Assembly (NCBI GenBank): GCA_003993805.1
Contig: RSEF01000021.1
Location: 3,957,576 to 4,021,575, forward strand
Direction: 5' to 3'
Length of the DNA: 64,000 bases
Source of the DNA: Himantopus leucocephalus
Lineage: Eukaryota; Chordata; Aves; Charadriiformes; Recurvirostridae
Positions 23,201-35,700 of the stretch are shown here, piece by piece (position 1 is the stretch's first letter; every line of letters starts with the position of its first letter). The notes beneath the pieces are model-generated. The model had not been told where the DNA came from and made no database searches. It saw only the letters and a program-made list of their open reading frames with translations. The position numbers and the translations under genes were made by a program.

Positions 23201-25804
23201 TTCCAGTTCAGGACTGCTGAAAGTTGCTACCTGCTGGAAAGCAGTACATCATTTCTTCTTTCCCAAGTCCCAAGGTTAATTGTGAAACAAAGTTTTTCTC
23301 ACAGTTAAATCCTCTTGCTTTTCCCACATTTTAGTTCTCAGTGACTTTACTTCTTCTCTGTAGTAGAAACAGAGGTGGAGAAAAAAGTCACAGAACGCTT
23401 TCAGTCTGTTAGCTATGAAAACATTAATCTGTTAGAGAAAAATCTGCATGTACCCAAAGAAAAAGTACATCAGCTTAGACACAACTCAGAAGAATCAGCT
23501 GCTTCTCCCTTTAAGCTAGCTGGGAGTTGTACTGTAAGTATTAGAAGGCAGAGCTCAAGAGGATGCCGAGACCCCTCCAGAGGTCCCTTCCAACCCCTAT
23601 CATTCTGTGATTCTGTGAGATGGCTCAAATCACACACAGCTGTCAGGATATACCCATGAAACAACCAGTTCTGATTTCACCAACATCAGTCCTGGCCCAG
23701 CTCAGTGGAAAACAGAGACTGTATTTCCTGCTAAAAAAACATGGATAGAGAAGGCAAGTGGAGAGCAAAGTTACAACTGAGAACTCAGCTAGACTAACAC
23801 TTGAAATGCTATTGAAAAATCAACTATATATAGCCTTTTATAAAGTACATAGCAACAAGTTATAAAGCTGTATATATCTCATCTTGTTTTACAGATTTTA
23901 AAAGAACTGAAACCTCTAGTGTGGATTTTTCTGAGTCAGAATGTACCTGAAGTAGTTTATCTCATCTACCTGCTTTACACGGTAATTCATCAAACTTACT
24001 TGCTAAATAATAGAGAGCGAGGCTGGAGGCTGCCTCTTCGATACTGGATCCTTGGGCCCAAAACACGGTGCCTCATTCCTGCGCATACCCCTTTGTGGCA
24101 GCTCCTGTTAGAGTCAAATGAGAGCAGCAGGCACATCCTACCTCTTCAGGATCAACTTTTCAGGACAGGAACCATGTCAAATTGCTCTGGAACTGATTTA
24201 GCTAGAGGGAGAGGCCCTGGAAGTCTCTGCAACTGGCAAAGAGTCCAGAATGATTAGGGAAAGATGCAACAAAATCTTTCAGTACAAGATACACAGCTCC
24301 TCAAAAATGCCTCCCCTCCTTCACAAGAAGTCTCAAGTGGTGCCAGAGCATTTGACCACCTGCAGGGCCTCAAGTCATTATATTTTAAAGAATTTCTTAG
24401 GCAGCTGCCCTAGCTGTTGATCTTGATGTAGCCAAAACAAGAGACAGTGCAAGCCCGACAAACTCCAGCGTTAGACATTTTTTGGCACTGTAATAGTGAT
24501 AAAGCACTGGGGCACCCCAGCACCTCCCACAACAAGTGTGAAAGGAGGTAAGGAAGAAGAAGGGCAAGGGCAAAGCAGATTGTTCATCATGGGAAGGGCT
24601 CGAATGCTGATAGCAGCCAGTGTTTCTCATACTTCACATAAATAGTCTCCAAATACTGATAAAAGTCCAGTAGCTGCGGTCTTCTAAGTCCTTGGGGTTC
24701 CACTTATTAAAGTATGCAGTCAAATCGGGCTCTTGCAATTATTCACAGGCCTGTTTGATCTGGTAAAACACAGAGGGACCACACACTGTCTTTGATGGCT
24801 ACACTCGACTTCTATTGCAGTTAGGAAGGAAAGTACAGGTGGGGGCTTCTGATGTAAGAGTAACATAACTTAAAAATAGCTGGGTGTCCAATACTGTTTC
24901 CATGTGACTTTAGTGATGCAGAGATGAGAAGGTATAATGCATTTAGGATATACACTGCATTTAGCAGTGTGCAGCCAGGGAATCATGTAATCAAGAAAGT
25001 AAGACAGTTTAAAAGTGACCAGTTTTTTTTCCCCCCCGATTACTATCTAGTGACTTCTTTCAGAAATTTAGTGATTGATTGCATTTTATGGCTTCGGGGG
25101 TTTGTGGCACTAGGTCTTGATTGTTGTATGCCTCTGTTTTCCTGCAGGTGATAAAGGAGTGGGGCAAAGGGAATTCTTACACTCTGGAAGCTGCTTTCAT
25201 TACTGGCTCTTGCATTTCTGTTGCAATAAAATCTGTTTTGTTTTGGACACTGATTCATGTCTACCGCAGCTTTGGGCAAGGGCTGAGAGAAAGAAGTAAG
25301 TAGTTCAAAAGGTTCATTTAACTATGAAGGTTGTAGCCTATTGTATCACAATTAAGTAGAGAGCTTGTCGAGCCAGGAAAATAGTTAGGGATAGTCACAA
25401 TAAAAGGCAGACCCTAATGACATCAAGCGCTACTGCAGCCTCAGAATTTACTAGGCTGACAAAGCTCAAAACTTGGATGGAACATGCGTGATGTCTCCCT
25501 GAAGAAAACCGACATTAGTCAAAGTTGCTTCCAACCTAGGGAAGAATTGCTACTATCCAGAAAAACAGACCTGTATGGAAAAATCTCCTCTGCACAAGAT
25601 AGATGTAATTTTTCTTGTTTATCATGCTGTATAACCGCCTCATAATAACCAAGAGAGACAGAGTAAAGGGACCTAGAGACCCACTAATCTTAAACTACCC
25701 AAACCTCCTTTACATGAAGGACATAAATGCTGCTGGGCATTGGTGGTGACTGATCTTCCTTTCTTCCCACAGTGTTTTCTTCCTATGGAAGGATCGACTC
25801 CTGA
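14226..25804 (+). CDS. Unnamed multi-pass membrane protein, complete 9-exon CDS (316 aa)
   Basis: Nine exons join without a frame break into 316 codons plus TGA: 14226-14245, 14541-14613, 15882-16035, 18994-19139, 19796-19972, 20687-20800, 23895-23981, 25148-25295, 25773-25804. Every border is GT-AG and phases match (2,0,1,0,0,0,0,1). The start has a good context (GCGGCCATGG) inside a CpG island. Residues 1-43 are hydrophilic and Pro-rich, with no signal peptide. Hydrophobic segments lie near residues 44-65, 71-90, 101-122, 134-153, 172-200, 205-228, 235-257 and 272-293, so seven or eight membrane passes. Charged or distinctive motifs include FSMLTFDLQ (180-188), SLHEITLLHN (199-208), LSQNVPEVVYLIY (241-253) and IKEWGKGNS (259-267), and a short basic tail GLRERM. 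I recognise no named family and assign no function. Consistent exon structure makes a real gene very likely; a pseudogene is unlikely. Confidence 0.88.
14274..14388. repeat. Perfect 36-bp inverted repeat with 4-bp loop, plus a third direct copy, in intron 1
   Basis: Arms 14274-14309 and 14314-14349 are exact reverse complements separated by GTAT. A third copy of the right-arm unit starts at 14355 (41 bp further on), matching for 26 bases and then differing by one substitution and a 2-bp deletion. The unit contains GGGCGGAACCAAGCGCTGAG. The structure lies within the CpG island, 29 bp into the first intron of the membrane-protein gene, and could extrude a cruciform in DNA or form a very stable hairpin in the pre-mRNA. 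Confidence 0.92.
14927..15535 (-). mobile_element. CR1 LINE fragment, ~600 bp, well preserved
   Basis: Starts with TCATAGAATCATAGAATGG (the reverse complement of the CR1 3' terminus) and continues through GGGCAGGGACACCTCCCACC, CTTCTCCGGGCAACCTG, TCTCCAGGCTGAACA and GCTGGCCACATTGCTGG, all CR1 consensus blocks read from the 3' end. It sits in intron 2 of the membrane-protein gene. An apparent long minus-strand reading frame (about 14970-15593) is a remnant of the element, not a gene. Confidence 0.95.
16036..18993 (+). other. Intron 3 of the unnamed membrane-protein gene
   Basis: A GT-AG phase-1 intron of 2958 bp. AT-rich; I see no repeat element, RNA gene or extra exon in it. Confidence 0.7.
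20801..23894 (+). other. Intron 6 of the unnamed membrane-protein gene
   Basis: A GT-AG phase-0 intron of 3094 bp. The only element I recognise is the short CR1 3' end at 23557-23621. Confidence 0.7.
23557..23621 (+). mobile_element. CR1 LINE 3'-terminal fragment
   Basis: Carries AGAGGTCCCTTCCAACCCC followed by the octamer-type ending ATTCTGTGATTCTGTGA, the diagnostic CR1 3' terminus, in plus orientation. Only the last ~65 bp are present. Confidence 0.88.
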
Positions 25805-26620
25805 GCATCCCCCTTGTGTTCTATCTGCAGCTCTTAGAGAGTGAAATCATACCTGGGGAAGTTCTGACCAAGTACCTGCATTCAGGACGTAAGATAACGG
25901 GTCACTTTCACAGAGGTAGAGGAAGTTGCTCAGAAAAAGGTCTATACATTTCTTGGTATTGCGCTAGGGAACTAGAGCAGTGCAGCTGGTAACTTAGTTT
26001 AAAAAGCAAAGTGCGCTCGGGAAATTAACAGTAATCCTCTCAATTCAGTGAGTTTTGCTGACAGGACAATGCATCTTTCACGCCTTGTTTTCCTGATGTT
26101 GCTTTGTAACTGCAGGAGGTTCACAACATGCATGTGAGTAGAGAATGTTGTTAACATAAATGCTGTTTTTTTTGGATATACACAAACATAATGAAAATAA
26201 TTTGCACACCCATCATTTACTACTGAGTCTAGAGGTGGATTGCCCTACCATCATTTCTCAACTCAGATCTGTTGCTGAACAGAGGTTAAGCCCCTAAGTT
26301 GTTCTGATGACAGCTGTATTCCCCGATCTTCACTATGGTGGTGCGATGGCTTAACCCCCACCGACAGCTAGGGCTCTCGCTCCTCCTCTGACTTCAGAAT
26401 ATTTCAATTTTTTATTTTTTTAAATCCCAGCTACACATGAAAACTACACAGTGTAATCTCATGCCTTCCTATAGTGCATCTAACCAACGTGCCATTTCAT
26501 ACACAAGGGTGACTGTTAAAATAAGCCTTTAATATTGTAATTTAAAAGTTTGGTATTTTATTGATTGGAACCTTTAGCTACTGGCTGTTTATTTTTTAAT
26601 AAAGTATAAGCACAGTTTGC
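25805..26620 (+). other. Probable 3' UTR of the unnamed membrane-protein gene, AATAAA at 26598
   Basis: Follows the TGA at 25802-25804. The first plus-strand AATAAA hexamer after the stop is at 26598-26603, giving a 3' UTR of roughly 0.8 kb. A possible old LTR scrap lies inside (26337-26395). Confidence 0.5.
26337..26395 (-). mobile_element. Possible degraded end of the same LTR type
   Basis: The stretch GCGATGGCTTAACCCCCACC resembles the terminal GTGGTTTAACCCCAGCC block of the solo LTR at 12891, followed by a GCTCTCGCTCCTCC-type run. Similarity covers only a few tens of bases, so this is tentative. Confidence 0.3.
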
Positions 26621-29600
26621 ACATTGATAATTATTTCTCCTATCAGCAGCATGAGTTCAATGGGAAGTCTGTTCACAAACTGAGTATGGAAGAGGCTGGA
26701 ACTGCAGTTCACATGTGCTGTGAACACTGCCCTTGCATTCCTCTTCAGCTACATCTTTAACTTGCAGGTACCCGTACACTTCAAGAAGTAGTTAAAATAG
26801 TTTATTGCAGCATCTTAGGGAAATTTACAAGGATGATCTCAAAACTTCTGTATTTTTTTTTCTCATCCTAATCTTCTAAACCTGAAACGAATCTATTTTA
26901 TAGATAGCATAGTGGAGGCCTGAAGGGGTTAAACGTCCACGGTCGGCCTGCATACAGTTGACAATACCAAGAGAAAGCACGAGAGTACCAGCTGATGACT
27001 GTGACTTCATTCCACAAGTCAAAATGCGACTATGAATTGTTGCTGAAATGGAGGAACACAATTAAGCATATTCAATCCTTTTCTAAAACAAGCGGACATG
27101 CAGCAGGTCTTGCGCTGATCTTGCAGTAGGCCTGTACTTGGTCAAAATGAGCTGACAAAAGTCGGCTTGTGCTATGCTCCTTTTATCTTCATAGCAAGGA
27201 GTTGGCAGAAACAATTGTGTCATTAGAAGGAAAAAAAGTTGTGATTACATTCCAACATACCTCCCCAAAAGCAGAAATGTATGGTTACGCCTTGGGGAAT
27301 TAACCTTCATATTTTCACAGAAAAATGTTCTTATTCCCAACTAAGGTCTTGTTAAGTTCCTGTGGAAATCTGCCTGTTCTTTTTCACAAGGTCTTGAAGT
27401 TCATACTTCTGTAGATAGGAGCTACTCAGCTGAATCCGTGAAAGTTTCCAGAGACACAATCCTGTCGTAATCTGCAGACAATGTCTTTGGCCTAGTCTAA
27501 ATTGAAGCACTTTATTTTTTGCCCAGCCAGTCTAATCCTGGATGCAGACAATCATTAAACCAACTGGTTCAGACAACCCAACTTCACATTTTCTATTATT
27601 AAAGCAGGAGATTAATCCAGCTAAATCCAAAGTTAATTTTGGATAAATCCAAAGTTACTCATCATGGTTTTTTATTGGTATTCACCAACAGAGGAGGAAG
27701 ACAATGGGAACAAATCACACTGTACTAAACAAATGGCAACTACTGCTTTACATGTCATCAAGAACTTCCCCTGTCAAAAGCATTTTGCAAGGGTTCGCCC
27801 AGAATGATACGTAAAAGGAGATTTCACTTTTAGGTAATTTGTGCAAATTTTTTACATAACACCTGATATATACACAAACATTTCCCCTCTTTGATCAATC
27901 TTCTCTTCCACGCTATACGAGAAATCTCTTGAAAACAGCACGTAGAAAGGCTGCTTTTCCATGTGCAGTAAAATAAATGCACCCAACAGGAAGAAAAAGT
28001 CCAAACCACTCATGTCCTCAATTTTTGCATTAATATCTTCTACCTGTTCTTTGTTCAAGCCTTTTGAGTTCAATTGTTCTTCGTGCATTACTGAAAAATG
28101 AATCAACTTGCTGTCCTCCCATCACTACAAAGTATTGGTAGCTTTAACTGCATTTCTCTGGATATAGTTTCCTGCTTTTCTGGTTGAGGACAATACATGA
28201 GACCAAACTCTTTTTCCTCTTTGTGCTCGTGACTCCCCTTAAAAAAGCCTCAAGCTGCTGTGCACGCGCACAACAGCTGATACAACGGTGGATTCCAGAA
28301 GAGTTAAAAGAACACAGCACAAAAAGACTAAGGAAGGGCATTTAGGCCTTGCAATCCTGTGCCCCAGAGTAACGTCATTAATTGGTATAGCTAGTTCAAA
28401 TTGTCTTCAGAACATCATCATGTTTTTACAAAACAAATCTTAGTATCACAGTAAATGCTACATGCTTCTCTAGCACTCCTTTCATTCGTGAGGCAGTATG
28501 GCACCTCGCAGCTGCACAGGGAGCACAACATTGTCATCAAGTGGTAGGGCTGCTGCACAAGAAGGGGGAGCCGGATTAAATGAAATGTGGTATTTCAGGG
28601 AACAGCAGCAACAAGTACAACCTGTGTTGACCTTCACATCCAGTAGGAGATTTATTTTTTTTTTCTTCCCGAGATGGCTGTAATGAGCCCAGCTGAACTG
28701 ATTTTGTGCCAAAATTTTTGATACCTCAGCTTTGAAAGACTGTGGGGGTGGAGAGTACTTTCTGCTGGTTCAACAAACTGTGGTGATTACAGCTCTCAAT
28801 GCTACAACTGGGCCGCTGAAACTGAAAGCAGTAAGAAGCCTCCATTCTGGCAAGAGAGGACTAGCAAGTGCGCATAAATATCTCAAAAGAATCACCTGTA
28901 AAACGAGGCTCCAGTCCTTGCAGTGCCATTTCCCGGCTTTATGCACAGGCAGAGTGCTGCTGGCACAGAAATGGTGGGTTACCGTTTTGCCACAGACAGC
29001 AAGAGCCTGTCTGAGAAGATGAAAAATTCTAAGGTACCTTGTAAAGCAAATGAACCCCATTTAAAAGCAGCTATATCACCTGCATAAGATATTTCCGCAC
29101 AGTTATCAACCATTCGACATGCATGAACTGTTGGAATAGGTTACAGATTAATTATGAAAAAGCTCTTAAAAGCTCATAAAAAGCCTCTTAATTATAATCA
29201 TTAGCCACAAGTTTCGTGGAAGAAGTGTCTAGAACTTGGTCACAACATGCAAAGGCGAGGACAGAATGGGCATTTAAACCACATTCTCAATTTGGATACC
29301 TAGTAAGTTTAAGATTATCTGAGATTCTCTCAGATTATTGACCTTATCTCCTTCCTCTTTTTTCTACTCTTGGGCCTTCATAAAAGGTAGTTAATGCAGC
29401 CCAACTTGTTGTACAGATTTGTTTCAACTTGCGCAACAAATCCAGCTTTTATTTTGAAACTTTTGAGAAGAGACTGGCATCAGACATATACATTCAAAAA
29501 AGACTTAGGTGTATTTCTAGGCAACAGATGCTACTGCCCCATGAGACAACGTACCAAAACCCACACTGCACATGTGCCTTCCAAGCAAGTCCTTGTGTGT

Positions 29601-29640
29601 ACCTAATTTTATAGTCTCAACAGTCAAAATGCTGCTTTAC
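26621..29640. other. Intergenic region between convergent genes
   Basis: Lies between the inferred poly(A) sites of the plus-strand membrane-protein gene and minus-strand NADK. No CR1 or LTR was recognised. The only gene-like signal is the minus-strand ORF at 28088-27852. Confidence 0.55.
27852..28088 (-). CDS. Unassigned gene-like ORF (78 codons) or candidate exon
   Basis: An open frame from an ATG at 28088 to a stop ending at 27852. The translation has a balanced, protein-like composition: a charged helix-like start (GLNKEQVEDINAKIEDM), a hydrophobic stretch (DFFFLLGAFILLHM), then YVLFSRDF and a charged end. An acceptor-like TTTTTCAG ends just before 28090 and a donor-like CAG|GTGTTA at 27863, which would bound a 228-bp symmetric exon. 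I recognise no homolog and found no partner exons. It could be a real small gene, an exon of an unseen gene, a pseudogene or chance. Confidence 0.25.
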   Translation of the reverse strand: MHEEQLNSKGLNKEQVEDINAKIEDMSGLDFFFLLGAFILLHMEKQPFYVLFSRDFSYSVEEKIDQRGEMFVYISGVM

Positions 29641-32600
29641 AAATCCAACTTTACAAAAAGATTTTATTGAAAGGATTGAAAAATATTTGTTTTCAACAAT
29701 ATTTAAAACAAGTTTTCAAAGCATTAACAATATGTAACATGATTTTTCCTCTTTTAAAAATTCAGTACACTGCTTTATTCCATACTACATCAGTTGTTAA
29801 TAACTTAAACTCTCTACTAGAGAATAACACTTCTTTTAAAAAAAAAAAAACCAACCCAAATTAATTTCCAAGCTTCCATTTTGGCCCTCTGTAGACTGGA
29901 AAGGATTTGTAGGTACGGTGACATTTACAAACCCTTATATTAGAAACACTGCTCTTAATCAGCAAACCCCTATTTTACTAGCACAGTTTAAACAAGTTAC
30001 TTTGAGTAAGCTACATCAGCAAAATGAGCTGTTATTGCCAATATAACCAAGTCTGCATTACAGTTTTTCTCTGGTTCAGCTGCGGGTTGAGCAGAAGTTA
30101 CCACACTTTAAGCGGTTAAATATGCAAAACTTGAGTGCTGTTTAAACCTCACTAGTCTGCTTGCGAATCGCTGGTTTGCAGATTAAAGGCCTTGAAAAGG
30201 GACTTTGTACAGTTCGATAAATTCGTAATATATTAACACAGTTTGGGTTGTGTTTTGGTATAAAGCAGCTGATACAATTATAATCAATGCAGCTTTTCGA
30301 AGAAAAAGCAAAGACTAAAGCCATCACGTGAGTTTCCCTTAGTCAGCGACTGTAGCACTCTACTTGGCTGACCAGTGAGCCCCACGAGATTGGTATCAAG
30401 CGGGAATAGTTGTACAAGCACAACTGCAGAAGCCTCAAAGCCAGTAATGCAATCGCAGTACGGGATCAGTTTAAAGACAACTCCTAATCTAGATCTAATC
30501 TAGAGAAAGTAGTTAGGTAAGATTTGATTACAGATTTCATGAACTATGCACTCTGAAAACTAAAGTTCAGCAATTTAGTCAATAGTAGATTTACTATTAT
30601 AAAAAGCATAAATAAAAAGTGCTGAATATAGTTTTATCTTTAAAAAAATACTAGATAAGGCTCATTAATCATTTCGCCTCACCTCCGCAAAATGATTTCC
30701 ACTTCCTAGCGTGCCTAGTATTCTGCTTCTTTTCCTCTTAACAATACATTTATAGAGCCACTATACCCTGTTCCTTTTCTCAATTATTGCATGTTTAAAT
30801 AAAATAGTTTCAAAGCACAAAGTCTGACACTTCTATAGTTCAAAAAGTAAACAGTTATTTAATAACTGAATACTCCACCTAGGGAACCCGTAAGCAGCTT
30901 CAAAACAGTGATAAAACAGTTACCGCAGATTCAAGTGAAAGATAAATCCCAAAAGCTATCTGGATATTCTCCAAGATATTCACAAAATCTGTCTATTTAG
31001 ACCAAATCAAACCAATATTCTATTTTACAAAATTTACAAATGGAGTAGTAATTTCTATTAACATATTTTCATTGTGATTTATATCATTAACCAAGAGTTT
31101 GCATCTCTTATGGAAAAGTGCTCTCACCTGGATTTAATAAAATTAGACAGACTAGGGCAGCATCCAAAATGGAAGAGACGTTATTTAAACCATCAGAAGA
31201 CAGCCGGTTAGGCAGAGTTCGGAAATTAATACATCTCCCATTACCACCCTGGACCACATAAACAACGTAAGACAATCATGAAAAGTTCAACAGAGCTCCT
31301 CACTCCACTTCCAAGGAAGTCCCACCTTCATCAGTAAAATAACTCCTCCACAATATTATGCCATAGGCTTAAATTTAACAGGTAATGTCCATTCCTTTAA
31401 TGACCAATGTAGCAAGACTTTGAGAATGCTAAAGTTTGGATAGTATGATCATGAGACTGCACCACAGAGAACATAAATGTAAACATTATACTTGGGTTTG
31501 ATATTTTTTAGTTAAAGTACAGTACAAACCCTTTTTTCCCCAAATAGGTTTTTTGTGGGTTTTTGTTTTTCTTTCATAAAAGCACATACAATAAAATATG
31601 TACATAGAGAAGTTAGAAACATTTGAAAGCATCTTAAAAAAAGTAAATACGAGACTTTGAATATCTTGAGTGTGCTGAAGGCACCATTGCTACTCTACTG
31701 GGAATGTGTCCTCTCATTTCTCAGCCTCCCAAGGCAGTATCCCTTTCCGCATCGCGCAGCGCCAAGAGCTGGAAGGTACCTATGGAAGTCGAGGGCATTC
31801 AGGGCCCAGTATGGGGGTTCTTTTTCTTTGAGACAATAGTGGCACTAGACAATAGAGCAGTAATTGAAGTCCCGATTCTTCTTGAACACTTGGAGAATTT
31901 TTTTTTTTTCCACTTTATAGTCTCTAACGCTACCATTTATTCCAGAGAATCAACAAAAAATAAGAAAAACCACCACATTGATGATTCCTGCCAACAGGAA
32001 CTGCAGAGCTACAAACTAGCTCAGCTACAAACCCGGAGATCCCTGTAACAACCACCCCCGCCCACGCCAGCGCTCGTCCGTGCTGTCTGTGGGCATTTCC
32101 ACAGTGACAACAGCCAAGGGTCTCTGTTCAAATGGGCATGATATATACATGTATATATTAAGAAAAATATACTTTTTTTTTAATAGTTCCATCTATTCAT
32201 AAAAAGCGTTCTTCATGGGTGTTTCTTCACGGTGTGTCACACTCACAAGTAAGGAGGAAGTATTTTAAGTGCTGTCTTGATGGGGAGCTGTTCTGGGCAA
32301 GACATATTTAAGTTAACAAAGAGGAGCTTTTTTTTTTTAAGACAATTTCTCAGAACCTTTATATGCATAGCAGTCTTAAATGGAATCACAAATATACCAA
32401 ATTAAACAGACTATTGCAATGCCATTTTTCTACTTTGTATCTACATTCAGCCTACCACATTACTGGTAAGTTATAGGTTACAATCAAATCTACAGATGTG
32501 GTTGTCAATACCAATCAGAAATAATCCATTTTGAGATTGCTCGTTTAAAGGAAATTCAAATTGGATTACAACAATCAGAGCCTAATTTCTTCCATTCCTA

Positions 32601-32784
32601 CTCTCGGTGGACAGGAAGTAGCATAATAATTTCCAGCCATCAGCAGATTGGATAGATCCAGACTATAATCACTATATATGTCTGAGATGGTGACCACACT
32701 TGTTAGCCAAAAACTTAAAACCCCAAGCATATAGAAGGGATACTGCCACTTTCCATTCCCATGAGTCTTGTTAGATGTAGACAC
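29640..32784 (-). other. NADK: Probable 3' UTR of NADK with candidate poly(A) signals
   Basis: Non-coding sequence after the NADK TGA (32787-32785). Minus-strand AATAAA hexamers occur near 31937-31942 and at 29668-29663; the latter, in the context TCAATAAAATC, would give a 3.1-kb 3' UTR. Which one is used is not decidable here. Confidence 0.45.
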
Positions 32785-35700
32785 TCAAAATTCTTCTTCT
32801 TCAACAGCAAAGTTATTTTGCTTCTTCCGAACATTCCAGTGTAAACACTCGGCCAAGCTTTCAAACCAGTCGCTCACAGGATCTCGGAAACAGATCGAAG
32901 GAAGGGGATAGCAAGAGGTAGTGATGCTAATACTGCAACAACACAGGAACACCCCAGTCAGTCAAGGACAATGAACAGCAATTAAAAAAAAAATAAAAAT
33001 AATCTCCTATTCACTAGCTGACATAGCACTACGTTCAGCCAATTTGGTAAAACAGCGAGTTCCCATAATCAAGCAATAACCAAGCCTGCAGGCTCATCTG
33101 AACGGTGAACGCAGGGCTTAACACCGTGAACAGTCGCACTGTGACACAGTGAGAAGGGAGAATACTGAACCCACTCCATGAGGTCCTGCAGTCTTTTGCT
33201 GGTCTTCACCAACAACACAGGGACACAGGAAAAGGTAAGGCGCCACCTTGGCCTTTGAGTTTCACGTTTAAACTATAAGCAACAGCACAAAGGTGGCGAG
33301 CAGCTACCAACGGGCCAGAGCTCACGGCTGAATCCCTGCCGCTCTCCTGAGCTACTCTATAGCTCTTTTCAACCTCAGAGGAGATACCAACAGTTCAAGA
33401 CATTGTCATACACATCATCTTTCCTGGCAACTTGGACCAAGAAAAAAAAAAGAAGTCATGCTGAATAGCAAGTCTACCAGTCACATAGCACACAGGTGCT
33501 TTAAATCACCTCTCATTAGGATAAACCACGCTTTGCACGTAAAGACAGGAAACTTCACACGCTGCGCTCTGCTCACTCCAGGCAACAGCACTGCCAGTGA
33601 CCACAACCGTTCACAAAGTCAACACAGTTTACACCACATGGCACTATTCAGAGGTGCTGCTTACATGCAACACCTGTTGGTTTACATCTTCTCAAATTAA
33701 GATTTATCTTTAAGTTAAATTTATAGAACTTTCTAAAGACACGTCCACCTTCCTTGCCGAGCGTGCAATGTTTACACGCTTTTCTTAACATTTCACTTGC
33801 TTTCACAGGAAAATCTAAAAAACTCAAGTTGAAATTAAATACTTTTAGCGGTTTGTGCTGTAAGAGGTGGTTTATAAAAACTTGTTTCTTCCCGTCCAGC
33901 AACCCTTTTGAAAGATGTTAGAGAATTAGAGAAGTGCATCAATTAGTGTTCTCTATACTTATAGCGAGATGCTACAGTCAAAAAAAGGCTTGACCTGTCT
34001 CCATGGCATATTTCCTGCCTCTTCCTTCCATCAAATGAAACCCATGCTGTATTCCTGGCATCCGGGGAGAGCATAATCTGCAAAAGAGAAAAGAACTGGA
34101 CTTCAGGTCCAAAACCTATTTTTCAAGAGCAAGGAACAAACACCTCCTCCATCCTCCCTCTGAGTACAGGATGGACTCTTCGCAACAGTTGTACTGAAAT
34201 TGACCATAACAACAGTGCAGGAACATACGCCACAAGTTCCAAACCTTCCTTTCATGTTTGGTATATATACATGTATTTTTCTGTATGCAATAAACCCCCT
34301 CTTTATAAATACAAGGTCATAAATGAGAAAGACCTTCCCATTACAGCCAGTGCACGCTTTCATTCAGTTACCTGAGTTAGCATCTCTTTCAAGAAAAATA
34401 AAGTTAATTCAGAAGAATAGGTTTTAATACATAATGAATCTACAGCTGTCAAATTTAGGAAGTTTTGCTCACATTTAACACACATTTCTATTAAGAGGAA
34501 AGAACTGACTACCACTGGCCAGTAACACTCACTGACATGAGAGCACCTGGGGACCGAGAGCAGTGCCACGAATAAACATTGTGTTGTAAAACAGGAACAA
34601 GGACCCCAGCACACACTTATTTCTTAACGCTCATCTTCTAACATCCCTAGGGAAGCCCTTCTAAACACACCAGCTCTCTGCCCGCGGAAGCAGACTGCAG
34701 GCCTGTGACAGACACAAGCAGCAGAAAGGGGCTCGTCCTTACACATGGGTATTTTGTTACAAATACACACTAAGTCACTCCATTTTATATTCAGGTATTA
34801 CCTGTCTTTTTTTTCTGCAAGGCAGCATTAACAAAACATAATTAGTGAATTGCAGATAACTACCAATATACTCAAAATCTACAGTATTTGTTGTTTTAGC
34901 CATGAATGTAGAATTTTTCATTCCCTTACAGACCACTGATTTACATGCACTTTAGCAGAAATCACGTAAAATTTTATTAGCCAGAATGCGAATGTACGTA
35001 TTCCCATTCTACAGGACGTTACACAAGGATAATCCAGTAGGAAGCAGTGTAAAGTATTCTGTTAGTGGGTATGTTATTTTAAACAAAGATACATTCTTCA
35101 AAACAGACTTGATCTGTTCCTCCTACAAATGACAGAATGCAGGACACACACAGCATTTCCTCACCTCTTCTGCCCTGGTCAGGTTCACACAGTTACTACA
35201 GAAGTTTTTAACTTAGAAAGAGAAGTAACATAACAGAAGCTAACCTTGAGTTCCACTCCAGCAGGAACAACGATAGGTCTGAAAGACAACGAGTGAGGGC
35301 AGATTGGGGTGATCATTATTGCAGGAACATTGGGATGAATCATAGAAGCTCCTGCTGCAGCTGCATAGGCAGTGCTCCCAGTCGGCGTGGAGACAATGAC
35401 TCCTGTGAAAGGAGCAAAAATTTCACTTGCATTAGCATGACAATCAATGCGTTATTTTGGAAGACGACTAAGAAACAGCACTGTTATGAAAATGAAGCAG
35501 AGAATGTATCAACTTGTATTTCACAGGAGAATTGCAGTCTAATACATAAAAAGTCAGAAACTCTCTTCTAATCCTGGCACAGCACGTTTGTTCTATGGCT
35601 TCACTTAAGTTGCATAAACTTCTAGATCTCAGGTTACACAACTCTAACCGTGACATTCATTTTTTAAGGGCAAGAGCTTTAAAGATGAACTTCTGTCTTT

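Noticed and set aside
27590..27660. Short duplicated phrase TAAATCCAAAGTTA
   Set aside because: Two copies of a simple AT-rich 14-mer are not distinctive.
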